From: Ascaphus truei
Lineage: Eukaryota > Chordata > Amphibia > Anura > Ascaphidae
Direction of reading: 5' to 3'
DNA length: 64,000 bases
Assembly: GCA_036426205.1 (NCBI GenBank)
Contig: CM071568.1
Location: 119,162,245-119,226,244 of the forward strand
Positions within the stretch are counted from its first letter, which is position 1; the number at the start of each line of letters is the position of its first letter. Positions 1 to 10,782 of the stretch are shown piece after piece. Made by a program: the position numbers and the translations under genes. The notes beneath the pieces were generated by a model that saw only the letters and a program-made list of their open reading frames with translations, was not told the DNA's origin and did not search any database.

Positions 1-443
1 TAGAAGCAGTCAGACATATCTAATAATTCATGCAATCAGATGCAGACAAATGTTATAACCAAAATACAAATTTATTATGAGTCTACATCAAACACAACAT
101 AGAAACCAAAATGACAAACATGAAAACAGACCAAACAAATATCTCCTATAGACAATAAGAATATGGACCCAAAAATATAGACAGCAGTACAGGGACACAA
201 AAACAGAGATGGCAAATTATGCAGGCGATATAACATCTAATACATGTCACTCTGGGTACAGAAGTTCCCAGGGTAACCAATGACCGGTCGGTCAAAATCT
301 AAAAACTGCAAGAAAGCCTGCCCTGTTGATCCCTAAACCAGCAAATAACTGATAAAGAACCCCAGAAAAAACACAGTGAACAGCCCAGAGGAAAAATAAA
401 AAAATACTCAAACTGTATGTGTACTAGTTAAAGGCAAAGGGAA
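1..443. repeat. PLE1 left arm, outer segment
   Basis: Reverse complement of 8560-9003 with scattered differences. The L2 insertion that follows at 444 interrupts the arm, which resumes at about 1849. The right arm gives the empty site: GGGAACA, a few bases, then CCTTACCAGAG. Only a few target bases were lost and no target duplication is obvious. Confidence 0.85.
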
Positions 444-1848
444 CATTGTATTGTATGTCTTTATTTATAGAGCGCCATTAATGTACATAGCGCTTCACAG
501 CAGTAATACATGTGGTAATCCAATAAATAACAGATAATATAAATAACAGATCATGGGAATAAGTGCTTTAGACATTAAGGAAGAGGAGTCCCTGCTCCGA
601 GGAGCTTACAGTCTAATTGGTAGGTAGGGAGAACATACAGAGACAGTAGGAGGGAGTTCTGGTAAGAGCGTCTGCAGGGGGCCAAGCTTTATGTGCCATG
701 TGTTCAGAATATTCACAGTGCTATTCATATGCTTCTTTAAGCAAGTGTGTCTTAAGGTGGGTCTTAAAGGGGGATAGAGAGGGTGCTAGTCGGGTACTGA
801 GGGGAAGGGCATTCCAGAGGTGAGGGGCAGTCAATGAAAAAGGTTTAAGGCGGGAGAGGGCTTTAGATACAAAGGGGGTAGAAAGAAGACATCCTTGAGA
901 AGAATGCACGAGTCTGGATGGTGCATAACGAGAAAATAGGGCTGAGATGTAAGGAGGGGCAGAAGAGTGTAAAGCTTTAAAAGTGAGGAGAAGAATGGAG
1001 TGTGAGATGCGGGATTTGATCGGAAGCCAGGAGAGGGATTTCATGAGGGGAGATGCTGAGACAGATCTAGGAAAGAGTAGAGTGATTCTGGCAGCAGCGT
1101 TAAGGATAGATTGTAGGGGAGACAGGTGAGAGGCAGGAAGGCCGGACAGCAGGAGGTTACAGTAATCAAGACGGGAGAGAATGAGGGCCTGAGTCAGAGT
1201 TTTAGCAGTCGAGCAACAGAGGAAAGGGCGTATCTTTGTAATATCGCGGAGGAAAAAGCGACAGGTTTTAGAAATGTTTTGAATGTGAGGGGCAAATGTG
1301 AGAGAGGAGACGAGTGTGACCCCAAGGCAGAGTGCTTGGGCTACTGGGGAATGATCGTAGTTCCAACAGTAATGTGGAAGGAGGTAGTAGGGCCAGGTTT
1401 GGGAGGAAGTATGAGGAGCTCTGTTTTAGCCATGTTGAGTTTAAGGCGGCGGAGGGCCATCCAGGATGATATAGCAGAGAGACATTCAGAAACTTTGGTT
1501 TGTACAGCAGATGTAAGGTCGGGTGTTGAGAAATATATTTGTGTGTCATCAGCATAAAGGTGATAATTTAACCCAAAAGATGTTATTAGATCACCTAGAG
1601 AGAGTGTATACAGAGAAAAGAGAAGAGGTCCCAGGACAGAGCCCTGGGGTACCCCCACAGAGAGATCAATAGAGGAGGAGGAGGTATTAGCAGAAGAGAC
1701 ACTGAAAGTACGATGGGAGAGGTAGGATGAGATCCAGGATAGAGCTTTGTTCCGAATGCCAAGAGTATGGAGAATGTGAAGGAGAAGAGGGTGGTCCACG
1801 GTGTCAAATGCTGCAGAGAGGTCGAGTAATATGAGCAGAGTGTAATGA
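444..1848 (-). mobile_element. L2/CR1-clade LINE, 5'-truncated copy (L2-a)
   Basis: A non-LTR retrotransposon fragment read on the minus strand, with its 3' end at about 444-520 (an A/T-rich tail and a GCGCTCTATAAATAAAG-type terminus). It carries the second half of the reverse transcriptase and the C-terminal domain. It is 5'-truncated, as is usual for LINEs, and sits inside the PLE1 left arm. A second copy with the same 3' terminus lies at 3166-4440. Confidence 0.8.
721..1848 (-). pseudogene. LINE reverse transcriptase, C-terminal half (broken)
   Basis: Retrotransposon ORF2 fragment. From about 1848 downwards the frame shows reverse-transcriptase blocks typical of the L2/CR1 group: [13 protein letters not shown] with the first catalytic aspartate, [13 protein letters not shown], and YADDTQ with the catalytic pair. 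A C-terminal block at 1044-721 includes SWLPIKSRI, FKALHSSAPPYIS, LWNALPLSTR and FKTHLKTHL, the usual tail of L2 proteins. The two parts are in different frames and the start is missing, so this is a dead copy. It probably worked in target-primed reverse transcription together with the endonuclease seen in L2-b. Confidence 0.8.
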
Positions 1849-2860
1849 CCTTTCCAGAGTATTAGCTGTAACCCTCCCCCCCTCACTATCAAAGACCCAA
1901 CATGAGAGCACCAATGCTACACTATACTTAGCTTTGATATATGATCTGGGATACCAGAGGTGTATGGGAGGTTCTCTCACTGCAGAATGGAGGGAAACAC
2001 CAGATATCAGTCTCCGAAAGTCCATCTGCTTGTCTGGTCCAAATAACAGCTACATGAAACGTTGATCTGCACTACACCACAACGCGTTTTGACCCTGGGG
2101 TCTTCTTCCCCGAGTGGTAACACATACTAAAAAACTGCAGTGTTTAAACAGAGCATCAGTGACTTAATTTGGCGCCAAAAAATCATGCACCAATCTGAGA
2201 CCAGTGCTGACAAAGACCCGGATGTTGAGATCTGTGTCAGACTGCTTCCAATGAAGTGTGCAGCATATGGTTTGTTTACATGAAAGAGTTCCACATTTAC
2301 ATATTCACCCTGACTACAGACAACATATGTCAGCAACACTGGTGATTGGCTAATTCCTACAGCCTACCTTACAGCAGCACACAAAAATACAAATATATAA
2401 ATACACAGCACTACTGCGCTACTAATGCCTATGAATAGTAACATATGTAACTGTAATTCATAGCTACTTGGCATATTCTAACAGCACTAATTAGTAAAAA
2501 TACATTGTTAGTTGAAGCAAAAAAATGACACCAGAAATAAACAGGAAAACATCAACCATAACAGCATTGTCCACGAGATAGAGAATACTGAAATGCATTC
2601 AAAATTCTAATACCTATTGATCTTACTATATATGCATATTCCCACCCCAGTTCTGTTTGTAGCAGCTATAGATCTTAGTATTGCATGACATAGCTGACAA
2701 TATACCATAACAAACAGATAATGGAGCACGGAACCAATGGATGGTAACCCACTGGGTCCAAATCCTAATATCCTCTAAATTGAGTCAAAATACTGAATGT
2801 CAGCAGCTATCCCAACCTGTGCAAAAAGCTGCAACAGGGTTAATATTCATCCCATTTTCA
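1849..2860. repeat. PLE1 left arm, inner segment
   Basis: Reverse complement of 7545-8545. It includes the ACGCGTT block at 2090-2097 and a GGCGCC box near 2171. Similarity to the right arm ends near 2860, where the two sides pass into unrelated internal sequence. Confidence 0.85.
2075..2118 (-). other. Degenerate hammerhead-like fold in PLE1 arm
   Basis: On the minus strand ACCAC pairs with GUGGU as stem I, GACC/GGUC forms stem II, and ACGCGUU occupies the stem III and cleavage position. The core reads CUCGGGGAAGA instead of CUGANGA and AAAAC instead of GAAAC, so catalysis is unlikely. The matching site on the other arm is 8284-8326, with the same core changes. Confidence 0.4.
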
Positions 2861-2879
2861 TGGTATGCACACTTGTCCC

Positions 2880-3050
2880 AATCGCAGATCTATTGATAGA
2901 AGCTACATATCGTTGTTATGTATACATTTACTGACAGGATACAAAAATAATAAATCATTGTTCCAGTCGTGGATCTGTTGATGGAAGTTACAGATTTTTG
3001 TTGTTTATACATTTGTCGATGGGGTACAGTGAAAATAGATAATCTGAAAG
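2880..3050. repeat. Imperfect tandem duplication, ~85-bp unit x2
   Basis: Two consecutive diverged units, each with GATCTRTTGATRGAAG and a TATACATTT block, in the 3' non-coding part of PLE1 just before L2-b. Confidence 0.6.
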
Positions 3051-3165
3051 AATAAAAAACAAACAAATCAATAATGTACAGTAAAAACAACAATTAATTT
3101 AAAACATACAAAAGCAGTTGAGGAGTGAAATGAACGGAAAAGAAAAAAAATTCAGACAAACTGAT

Positions 3166-4440
3166 GATAATATTATATTGTATGTCTTTATATAGCGCCA
3201 TTGCTCTGCCTACCTGCAATAAACCAGACCTATTGCCAGATTGGAGTGTGCATTTTTGTTTCATGTTCTCCGGTCCCACTGGGAGTTGGATCTTCGTGGC
3301 TGTGCGATCCATCATCATCCTCTACCTTGCTGCGACAGTTGGAAAGACAGGTAGGGTCAAGCTTGCTGTTTTTGAGTAATGGTATAACTGTTGCATGTTT
3401 GAATGAGGATGGAAAGGTTCCAGAGCAGAGGGAGGAGTTAAAAATGTTTTTGAGCGTAGGGATAATAGTAGGATCAAGAGGTTTTAGGAGATGGGAGGGA
3501 ATGGGGTAGAGATGGCAGGTGGTAGAGGGAGAAGAGGCAATCAACAGTGACACATCCTCCTCTGAGACAGTGTGAAAAGAGTCAAGGAAGGCAGGAGGAG
3601 AGTTAGGAAGAGGTGTAGGATGGGAAGTAGAAACAGAGGGGATGTTCTGATGTATGGATTCCACCTTTTCTTTAAAATAGTCAGCAAAGTCCTGAGCAGA
3701 GATGGAGGAAGGAGAGGCAGCTGAGGGTGGTTTGAGTAGAGTATTAAAGACAGAAAACAGTCGGTGTGGGTTAGACTTGTGCATGTTGATTAGTGAAGAA
3801 AAGTAGGCTTGTTTAGCTTGCGAGAGGGCAGAGTTGAAACAGGATAGCATACATTTGTAGTGAAGGAAGTCTGCGAGAGTATGAGATTTCCACCAGAGGC
3901 GTTCAGAGGAACGAGTGGAGGAACGCAACATGCGCGTGTGGGAATTTAGCCAGGGTCTAGGGTTAGAAGGGCGAGGGCGGCAGAGAGAAAGCGGGGCATG
4001 TAGATCAAAAGAGGAGGACAAGGCAGACTTGTAGTTCCTGACCAGGTTGTCAGGGTCTGTAGCAGAGCTGAGAGAGGAGAGGAAGAAGCGTAAAGTGGAC
4101 TCAAAGTCATGTAGGTGAATAGAGCGCAGGTTTCTGCAGAACCGGGGGGTAGATGGAGGTGGAGAAGGGGAGAAGCAAGATAGAGAGAATGAGATGAGGT
4201 GATAGTCAGAGAGAGGAAAAGGGGAAATGGAGAAATCGGTGAGAGAGACGTTTTTAGTGAAAACCAGGTCTAAGTAGTAGCCATCCTTGTGGGTGCTGGC
4301 TGCAGTCCACTGTTGAAGGCCAAAAGAAGAGGTTAGAGAGAGAAAGCGGGAAGCCCAAGGGAGAGAGGGGTCATCAATGTGGCAATTGAAGTCCCCACGG
4401 AGAAGAACAGGGGAGTCTAAGGAGAGAAAGAAAGAGAGCC
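3166..4440 (-). pseudogene. L2/CR1-clade LINE (L2-b): endonuclease end plus RT N-terminal half
   Basis: Minus-strand LINE inserted in the PLE1 3' region. Near 4430-4300 the translation shows the C-terminal part of an APE-type endonuclease (GDFNCHID, then GYYLDLVF). At 4021-3330 it shows the linker and N-terminal RT region, ending at LKNSKLDPTCLSNCR. That block aligns with the usual NYRPIS motif entry, where the copy breaks. The 3' terminus at 3166-3206 (ATTGTATGTCTTTATATAGC) matches that of L2-a, so the middle of this copy was deleted. ATAAT occurs at both edges and may be a target duplication. Catalytic RT blocks are absent here. Confidence 0.75.
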
Positions 4441-4594
4441 ATAATCATAAATATATACAAAATAAAAATCACCTCTAAGTCTGTACTCAATTCCTACATT
4501 ACTAGGGCAAGACCATGGATAATAATTACAAAAACATCGAAAACCCCATATAGTCATTCAAGCCTGTTGGTAACATTGCCCCCAGCTGTATAAT

Positions 4595-5227
4595 CTAACG
4601 ACAATCCTTTAGTAGGAGTGTCCTTTCTATGTCACCGCCTCTAATACCCAGACTGGTGCTTTCAATGGCGAAGGCTGTAGGTTTCGTATTATCTGAGTTA
4701 TGCTTCTGTAAGAAATGCTTAGCAACAGTAGAGATTTTCTTAAAGGAATCGAAGTCCCTTTGTGCAAATTTCCCATTGCGGCAATGCTCCAAGACTCTAA
4801 ACCGTATTTCACGTGTCGTCATGCCCACATAAATAAGATCACATGGGCATGTCAAGTAGTATACTACCCCCTTTGAACGACAATTCAGAAATTGTAGAAT
4901 TCTGAACTGCTTTGTCCCAGTGCTATCACTGAAAGAGTCTGTTTGGCGCATATATTTACAGGCCGAGCAGCCATTACATTTGAAAAAGCCCTTCCTTTCA
5001 AAGGAGGAAAGAAAAGTGGGGTTAATATGTGGCACGTAATGGCTGTGAACCAACTTTTCTTGTAGGTTTGGTGATCTCCTGCTTGTAAGCTCGACTCTGT
5101 TACCTAAAATTGATTTCAGGTCAGGGTCTACCATAAGGACTGGCCAGTGTGTCTGTAGGATATGTCTCAACTGGGACCATTGCTGATTGTAAGTCCCTAT
5201 AAATCTAATTTTCCTACTGGAGACCAT
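4595..5227 (-). CDS. PLE1 C-terminal zinc-binding and GIY-YIG endonuclease region
   Basis: C-terminal part of the Penelope polyprotein, 210 codons open to the stop at 4595. A cysteine cluster (CNGCSACKYM) is followed by the GIY-YIG nuclease core, here VVYYLTC then IYVGMTTREIRFR, with the downstream LEH and KHF...HNSD blocks typical of PLEs. The nuclease nicks target DNA for insertion. The frame is separated from the reverse transcriptase upstream (5280-6113) by a stop and a short spacer, so the original single protein is now split. The catalytic Y and R positions look preserved. Confidence 0.85.
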   Translation of the reverse strand: MVSSRKIRFIGTYNQQWSQLRHILQTHWPVLMVDPDLKSILGNRVELTSRRSPNLQEKLVHSHYVPHINPTFLSSFERKGFFKCNGCSACKYMRQTDSFSDSTGTKQFRILQFLNCRSKGVVYYLTCPCDLIYVGMTTREIRFRVLEHCRNGKFAQRDFDSFKKISTVAKHFLQKHNSDNTKPTAFAIESTSLGIRGGDIERTLLLKDCR

Positions 5228-5279
5228 ATCCCTGGCTTTAGGTTTTAATAAGGAAACTCTGCAAACTACAGAGCTCTGC

Positions 5280-6327
5280 TTATACAGTGTTTCCTTGCTT
5301 AATCAAAGCTTGACTGTAGCCTCTTGACCTAAATCTGGACTGCATTTCTTGTGCTCTAGTTTCAAACATGTTATCTGTTGAGAAATTCTTTTTCAAGCAA
5401 AGACATTCATTGACTGGTACCCCTTTGATTTGGTGTTTCTGATGGAAACTATAGGCATGCAACATGGAATTCGTAGCTGTTTCCTTCCTAAAGATATCAG
5501 TCAGTATGTTGCCATTAGGATCAATACTAATTTTTAGGTCCAGAAAATCTATAGTACTATAACTACATCTGGACGTGAGTTTGATGTTGAACTCGTTGTG
5601 GTTGAGCACATCGACGAAATCCCCAACCCCCTGCCCAGAACCCTGCCAGAGGATGAGGATGTCGTCCATGTATCTTAACCACAAAAGGACATGATCCGCA
5701 TTCTCTTGATTCTGTTCTTGGAATACAACCACTCGCTCCCACCATCCAATAAATAAATTTGCATAGGATGGGGCACATGTGGCTCCCATGGCCGTCCCTC
5801 TCCACTGTACATAAAATTTATTTTTAAAAACAAAATAGTTATGTGACAGAATAAAGGTAAGTAATTCTATCAACCAGCCAACTAAAGGTGGTGACCGATT
5901 CATCATAGATAAGAAAAAATGTGTGGCTAAGATCCCATCCTGATGGTGAATGGAAGTATACAAAGCCTCCACGTCACACGTGGCTAGAATAACATCACCT
6001 TCAACTACCATAGAATCCAACATAGCTAAAGCATCCATAGTGTCTCTAAGGTATGTAGGTAGTGTCTCTACTGCAGGGCGCAAAAACATATCCAGAAATT
6101 GGAAATTGGTCACTAAGACTTCCTATTCCCGCCACAATAGGTCTCCCAGGGGGTTTTAAAGGATTTTTGTGAACCTTGGGTAAAAGGTAAAGCGTTGGTA
6201 TAACAGGACATTTACCCACGAGTCCATCTTTAATTTTTTCAGTAATAATACCCTCTGAACTGGCATCACATAAAATGTGGTCGAGTTCACTTTTGAACCT
6301 CATGGTAGGATCTGAATCTAGCTCCAA
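5280..6327 (-). pseudogene. PLE1 reverse transcriptase (frameshifted)
   Basis: Penelope-type reverse transcriptase on the minus strand. The first part (6327-6115) has the PLE block LYLLPKVHKNPLKPPGRPIV. A frameshift near 6110 leads into an open 277-codon frame with CDVEALYTSI (first catalytic aspartate), GTAMGATCAPSYAN, and RYMDDILI (the catalytic YxDD-type pair), followed by IDFLDLKI. PLE reverse transcriptases are related to telomerase RT. The frameshift and the upstream break at 6330-6360 make this copy unlikely to be active, although the catalytic residues survive. Confidence 0.85.
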
Positions 6328-6360
6328 ACAGCACCCAGGATCTCTCAGTTGTTTAAAAAC

Positions 6361-7352
6361 TTATTTTTCATAAAGATATTTTGGCCATATCACTATATTT
6401 CCACCCTTATCTGCTGGTTTTATTTCCACAGTAGTGAGCTGCCGTAAATCGGCAATTGCCTTCCATTGTGATCTGGTCAAATTATTATCACCCATAGATT
6501 GTGGTAGTGATAAGATGTCTTTGATTACCAGACCGGCAAACACCTCCACCGCTGAACATGTCTGAAATGGGGGGCAAAATGTCAACTTGGGTTTAATGTG
6601 TGACACTATATCCAGCTCATTGTTATTACCTACTGGGATAGCAGTGGGAGGAGAGGTCAAATCCTGAATCAACTGGAGCTCCTGAGTGTTCAGATCAAGG
6701 TTAGCATCCTGTTGCAAACCCAAATCCTGACCAGTCTGGAAGTGCTTAGTCAAAAGAAGCTTGTGACAAAAAAGATTTAAATCTTTCACACATTCAAATT
6801 TATCCAAATAATGTGTGGGTGAGAAAGACAAACCCGTTTGAAGAACATATACCTGATCCTCTGAAAGGATAAAATCAGAAAGATTAATAATGGATAACTT
6901 ATCTGTTACCATTTGGCCTTCTTGTTCTTTTTGCGCTTGTAGCCAAATTGTGCCCTGTCCCTTAGATTTCTTTGTTCCACATCTCATCTTCCTGGCTGTA
7001 TGATTTATTGATCGCCTTGTCCTAAAAAAGACGTTAAGCTATCACCTGTCTGTGACTGTCTCGAATCATAATCTGAGAAGTCTATATCAGAGGACGTGAT
7101 ACCTGAGGAAGCTGCTACAGGATTAGTACGTGCTTGTTTGGTAATCTTAGAATTTCTTTTTCCCTTTTGCCATTGGTAAACTGAACCAGACTTATAGTCA
7201 GAAAAGTCCCTGGCAAATTTTGTCTTTTTAATACTTTTACTGTCTTCCTCAAATTTTACTAGATCTGTCTCTATTTTCTTTGCTTGTTCCAAGTCTCCTG
7301 TTTCAAAATTCTTATATAGCTCATCTATTTGTGCTGAGACTTCCTTTATCAC
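6361..7352 (-). pseudogene. PLE1 N-terminal region (two open segments)
   Basis: Two consecutive minus-strand frames (7352-7005 and 6987-6361) encode the region upstream of the PLE reverse transcriptase. The first is lysine-, serine- and acid-rich with a coiled-coil-like start (IDELYKNFETGDLEQAKKIE). The second carries the family blocks GLSFSPTHYLDKFECVKDLN and VEIKPADKGGNIVIWPK; the ADKGGNIV motif marks the entry to the PLE RT. A stop between the segments and one after YLYEK break the frame. The ATG at 7352 is the most upstream in-frame start I can see. The same DLNLFCRKL block recurs at 35075-35393. Confidence 0.75.
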
Positions 7353-7544
7353 ACTTGTATCATGTGTAATTAGGATCTACATCAGCTCAAAGAACAGGTG
7401 TTCAACGCTAACTCCCATTGTAATTTGAGAGCAGGATCATTAAATTGGAAGGCAGGGAATGTTTTAAGCCTCAAGCCACGTGGAATCAATTTATTTTCAA
7501 TATATCGTTCGAACGAAATCTTGTTCCACCAATTGCGCGTACGG

Positions 7545-9003
7545 ATGAATATGAACCCTGTTGGATGAATATTTCCACAGGTTGGGATAGCTGCTGATAT
7601 TCAGTATTTTGACTCAATTTAGCGGATATTAGGATTTGGACCTAGTGGGTTACCATCCATTTGTTCCTGTGCCACATTATCTGTTTGTTATGGTATATTG
7701 TCAGCTATATCATGCAATACTAAGATCTATAGCTGCTACAAACAGAACTGGGATTGGAACATGCATATATATTAAGATCAATAGGTATCAGAATTTTGAA
7801 TGCATTTCAGTATTCTCTATCTTGTGGACAATGCTATCATGGTTGCTGTTTTCCTGTTTATTTCAGGTGTCATTTTTTGCTTCAACTAACAATGTATTTT
7901 TACTAATTAGTGCTGTAAGAATATGCCAAGTAGGTATGAATTACAGTTCAGTAACATATGTTACTATTCATAGGCATTAATAGCGCAGTAGTGCTGTGTA
8001 TTTATATATTTGTATTTCTGTTTGCTGCTGTAAGGTAGGCTGTAGGATTCAGCCAATCACCAGTGTTGCTGACATATGACGTCTGTAGTCAGGGTGAATA
8101 TGTAAATATGGAGCTATTTCATGTAAACAAACCATATGCTGCACACTTCATTGGAAGCAGTCTGACACAGTTCTCAACATCCGGGTCTTTGTCAGCACTG
8201 GTCTCAGATTGGTGCATGATTTTTTGGCGCCAAATTAAGTCACTGATGCTCTGTTTAAAATGCTGCAGTTTTTTAGTATGTGTTACCACTCGGGGAAGAA
8301 GACCACATGGTCAAAACGCGTTGTGGTGTAGTGCAGATCAACGTTTCCTGTAGCTGTTATTTGGACCAGACAAGCAGATGGACTTCCGGAGACTGATATC
8401 TGGTGTTTCCCTCCATTCTGCAGTGAGAGGACCTCCCATACACCTCTGGTGTCCCAGATCATATATCAAAGCTAAGTATAGTGTAGCATTGTGCTCTCAT
8501 GTTGGGTCTTTGATAGTGAGGGGGGAGGGTTACAGCTAATACTCTGGTAAGGTGGATGTTCCCTTTGCCTATAACTAGTACACATACAGTTTGAGTATTT
8601 TTTTATTTTTCATCTGGGCCGTTCACTGTGTTTTTTCTAAGGTTCTTTATCAGTTATTTGCTGGTTTAGGGATCAACAGGGCAGGCTTTTTTGCAGTTTT
8701 TAGATTTTGACCGACCGGTCATTGGTTACCCTGGGAACTTCTGTACCCAGAGTGACATGAATTAGAAGTTATATTGCCTGCATTATTTGCCATCTCTGTT
8801 TTTGTGTCCCTGTACTGCTGTCTATATTTTTGGGTCCATATTCTTATTGTCTATAGGAGACATTTGTTTGGTCTGTTTTCATGTTTGTCATTTTGGTTTC
8901 TATGTTGTGTTTGATGTAGACTCATAATAAATTTGTATTTTGGTTATTACATTTGTCTGCATCTGATTGCATTAAATATTAGATATGTCTGAGTGCTTCT
9001 AAT
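7545..9003. repeat. PLE1 right arm (pLTR), inverted relative to the left arm
   Basis: Uninterrupted arm of about 1.46 kb, reverse complementary to 1-443 plus 1849-2860. Because the reading frame is on the minus strand, this arm is upstream of the PLE protein. It provides the empty-site sequence for the L2-a insertion. Confidence 0.85.
8284..8326 (+). other. Degenerate hammerhead-like fold in PLE1 right arm
   Basis: Plus-strand counterpart of 2075-2118: ACCAC/GUGGU stem I, GACC/GGUC stem II, then AAAACGCGUU. The GAAAC element reads AAAAC and the CUGANGA core is expanded, so the fold is likely inactive. Confidence 0.4.
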
Positions 9004-9560
9004 TAGGGTTCTTGTGTCTTTTTGTGTGTTATATTATTCCTGCCCCTTAGCACCGCCTGTCCCGTTTATTTGGGACACTTTCTGGCTTGTGACATTATCA
9101 TATTTGACGTTTGTTGTTAGCGGTATTCGTTGTGTGTCTAGATATATAACCCCTGATGAAGTCGGCCAATCACTGACGAAACGCGTAGGGTGCATCACCA
9201 CGTTGGGGTTTGAGCTATCGAGGATTCACTGAGACGAAATCAGCTTCCTTACAGAGAGGCTGCTCCTGTTTCTGTTTGATGTGCCGTACTATCGGGCTGC
9301 ATTTGTGTTTTTTGTGCTATATCTACCTCTACTTCTACTGTTGCAAGTATGTGGGCTGAGTGATCCTGCTTGAGCTAGAAACCTCTACCCGTTGAACACA
9401 GTAGTGTTCTTTGTGATACATGCGGGTCCCGACGCCGACCGGTCAGGTACTCCCTCCCTCCTAGTGCATTCATTTACATACTGGTTCCTACTACTCCTAG
9501 ACACAAGGCATCCAGCTGACAGGCGCGCTGGTGGCGTTATTCCCTGATCAGCATACAGCA
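9004..9560 (+). mobile_element. PLE pLTR fragment with hammerhead-like motif
   Basis: Sequence abutting PLE1 with the organisation seen in the other PLE arms here: a T-rich lead, a hammerhead-like block ending in ACGCGT, then a gene-free stretch turning CpG-rich. No coding region remains and the borders are uncertain. Confidence 0.5.
9149..9191 (+). ncRNA. Hammerhead ribozyme-like motif (type I)
   Basis: Core CUGAUGA at 9153-9159. Stem II is GUCGG (9161-9165) with CUGAC (9173-9177), then GAAA at 9178-9181. A minimal palindromic ACGCGU lies at the stem III position, the GUA triplet ends at 9187, and stem I is ACCC (9149-9152) with GGGU (9188-9191). PLEs are known to carry minimal hammerheads in their pLTRs. 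One extra A sits between the core and stem II; the same insertion occurs in the other PLE-arm copies here. Self-cleavage is inferred only. Confidence 0.7.
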
Positions 9561-9900
9561 CCGGCAGCTTTTATTCTAACACTTCCCGCACGGCAGGATG
9601 CGTGCGGGAAGCGTGGTGACGCGGATTGTCGCGGCGTCACTGTGACGTCACTGTCACGTACGCGCCCGGCTTCCCCAGCTTCCCCAGCTTCCCCGACACC
9701 CCTAGAGTTTAAAGTGAGGTAAGCGGGGGTGCTGGCAAGCAGAGGGGCAGAGCAGGAGCTGGGTTCGGGGTCGGGAAGGGGGGCTAAAATGCGCGCGAAG
9801 TGGAGGGGGGTGCGCGGAGGAACACGCGGCGGCACGCGGTCTAGACCCGGCGCCAGCCGGAGTAGATCCCGGCCTGCCGCCGGCAAAAGTAGCAATAAAA
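9561..9900. other. CpG-rich block, no supported gene
   Basis: GC- and CpG-rich stretch with three tandem CTTCCCCAG units near 9670-9695 and short frames on both strands. The frames show no family resemblance. CpG-rich segments recur next to the hammerhead motifs in the pLTRs at 13.3, 17.4 and 37.9 kb, so this may be PLE promoter sequence. Confidence 0.35.
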
Positions 9901-10395
9901 GCTGCCCCTGCTGTACATCTGGGCTCAGTCAGGAGAGTGTGTTTTATACCAACTATACTGGAACTGTTCATATTTGTACTGCATTAGATACTGGAGGCAC
10001 TTAGCCATATCTGCTAAGGAGGACATTAAGGCACTATTCACTTACAGGACTTGTTATAGACTGTTTTAGTTCTCAGGGAGTATTCTCTATTGCTGCAGCA
10101 ATCTCCACATTTTAACTGTGTTATTTTTTTTTACAGAATTGTGATTTCTACCATGGTCTTGGTCACTTATCACCTATATTTTATTTATTAAATTGTCATA
10201 TATTTTATTTAGGAGTGTGCGCTCACATTTTTTGTTTTTCCATTTGTGTTTTAGGATTTAGTTATTCCTTGTTAAGCTGCCTTTTCACTGTTATATTTCA
10301 CTCCTGCATTAGTCACTGGTTAACTACATGTACTGTACATGCCCACACTTTTTATATTTGTTCCCATATTCACTGAGCGCTGGTATAAATGTTGT
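9901..10395. repeat. Unassigned repeat, pLTR-tail-like
   Basis: No gene seen. It ends in a GAGCGCTGGTATAAA-type block followed by TATATAT, which resembles the termini of PLE pLTRs elsewhere in the window. Assignment is tentative. Confidence 0.3.
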
Positions 10396-10780
10396 CTTTT
10401 ATATATATCTCAAATGGAAATATTACTGTGTGCTCATTTGCATGTCTTAGGTTTGCAACCCTGCCTTTAACCATTATCGCCCAGCATACAGCGCTTCCAC
10501 TGCAGCAAGGGATTCTGGGAAATTACATGCAAATGAGCACAAAGTGCCACCTTTTGCTTCAAATCCATTTTGGCATGGACCCCTATAAGCGTATTCTTGC
10601 TGCATTGCACAGCTTTTCAGCATAGCCTGGGTTAAGATACATAACCACTAAGCCTGACCACAGACAGCTGTTTAGACCTTTTGGGTCTCATCAGTGTGAG
10701 GCTGGCTATATTGGCTTTGCAATTTGAAGCTTGGATATGTATTCACCACACATTAGTTAGGTTATGGTGTGTAAAAAAAT
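10396..10780 (-). repeat. Short dispersed repeat with inverted ends and hammerhead-like fold
   Basis: Contains inverted 19-20-bp segments (TGTGCTCATTTGCATGT at about 10430 and its complement near 10525) and a hammerhead-like fold at 10651-10703. It runs into a (TA)n tract. No coding capacity. Confidence 0.45.
10651..10703 (-). other. Hammerhead-like fold with mutated core
   Basis: Minus strand: CUGAUGA, stem II GACC/GGUC with loop CAAAA, then UAAAC where GAAAC is expected. The palindrome ACAGCUGU fits stem III, followed by C as the GUC cleavage site. Stem I pairs CACA with UGUG and AGCC with GGCU. Position G12 is U, which should abolish cleavage. Unlike the PLE-arm motifs it has no extra A before stem II. 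Confidence 0.5.
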
Positions 10781-10781
10781 G

Positions 10782-10782
<1 letters not shown>

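Larger units (their letters stand above)
1..9003 (-). mobile_element. Penelope-like element (PLE1) with inverted ~1.45 kb arms
   Basis: A retroelement whose coding region on the minus strand (7352 to 4595) has the Penelope order: N-terminal region, reverse transcriptase, C-terminal GIY-YIG endonuclease. It is enclosed by inverted copies of one long terminal sequence: 7545-9003 on the right, and on the left 1-443 plus 1849-2860, split by a LINE. The arms are clearly diverged, so this is not a simple assembly fold. The right arm ends at 9003 and its mirror starts at base 1, so the window opens at or very near the element edge and a left target duplication cannot be seen. Two L2 LINEs (444-1848 and 3166-4440) are nested inside. 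Inverted pLTR-like arms are known in the Penelope family. Confidence 0.85.

Noticed and set aside
1..9003. Large inverted repeat as a possible assembly artefact
   Set aside because: The arms carry many independent substitutions and only one arm is interrupted by a LINE, which an artificial fold would not produce. PLE2 is more similar between arms but also has a one-sided deletion.
9531..10004. Overlapping open frames on both strands in the CpG-rich block
   Set aside because: Frames on opposite strands of GC-rich, low-complexity DNA with no family resemblance; more likely pLTR or promoter composition.
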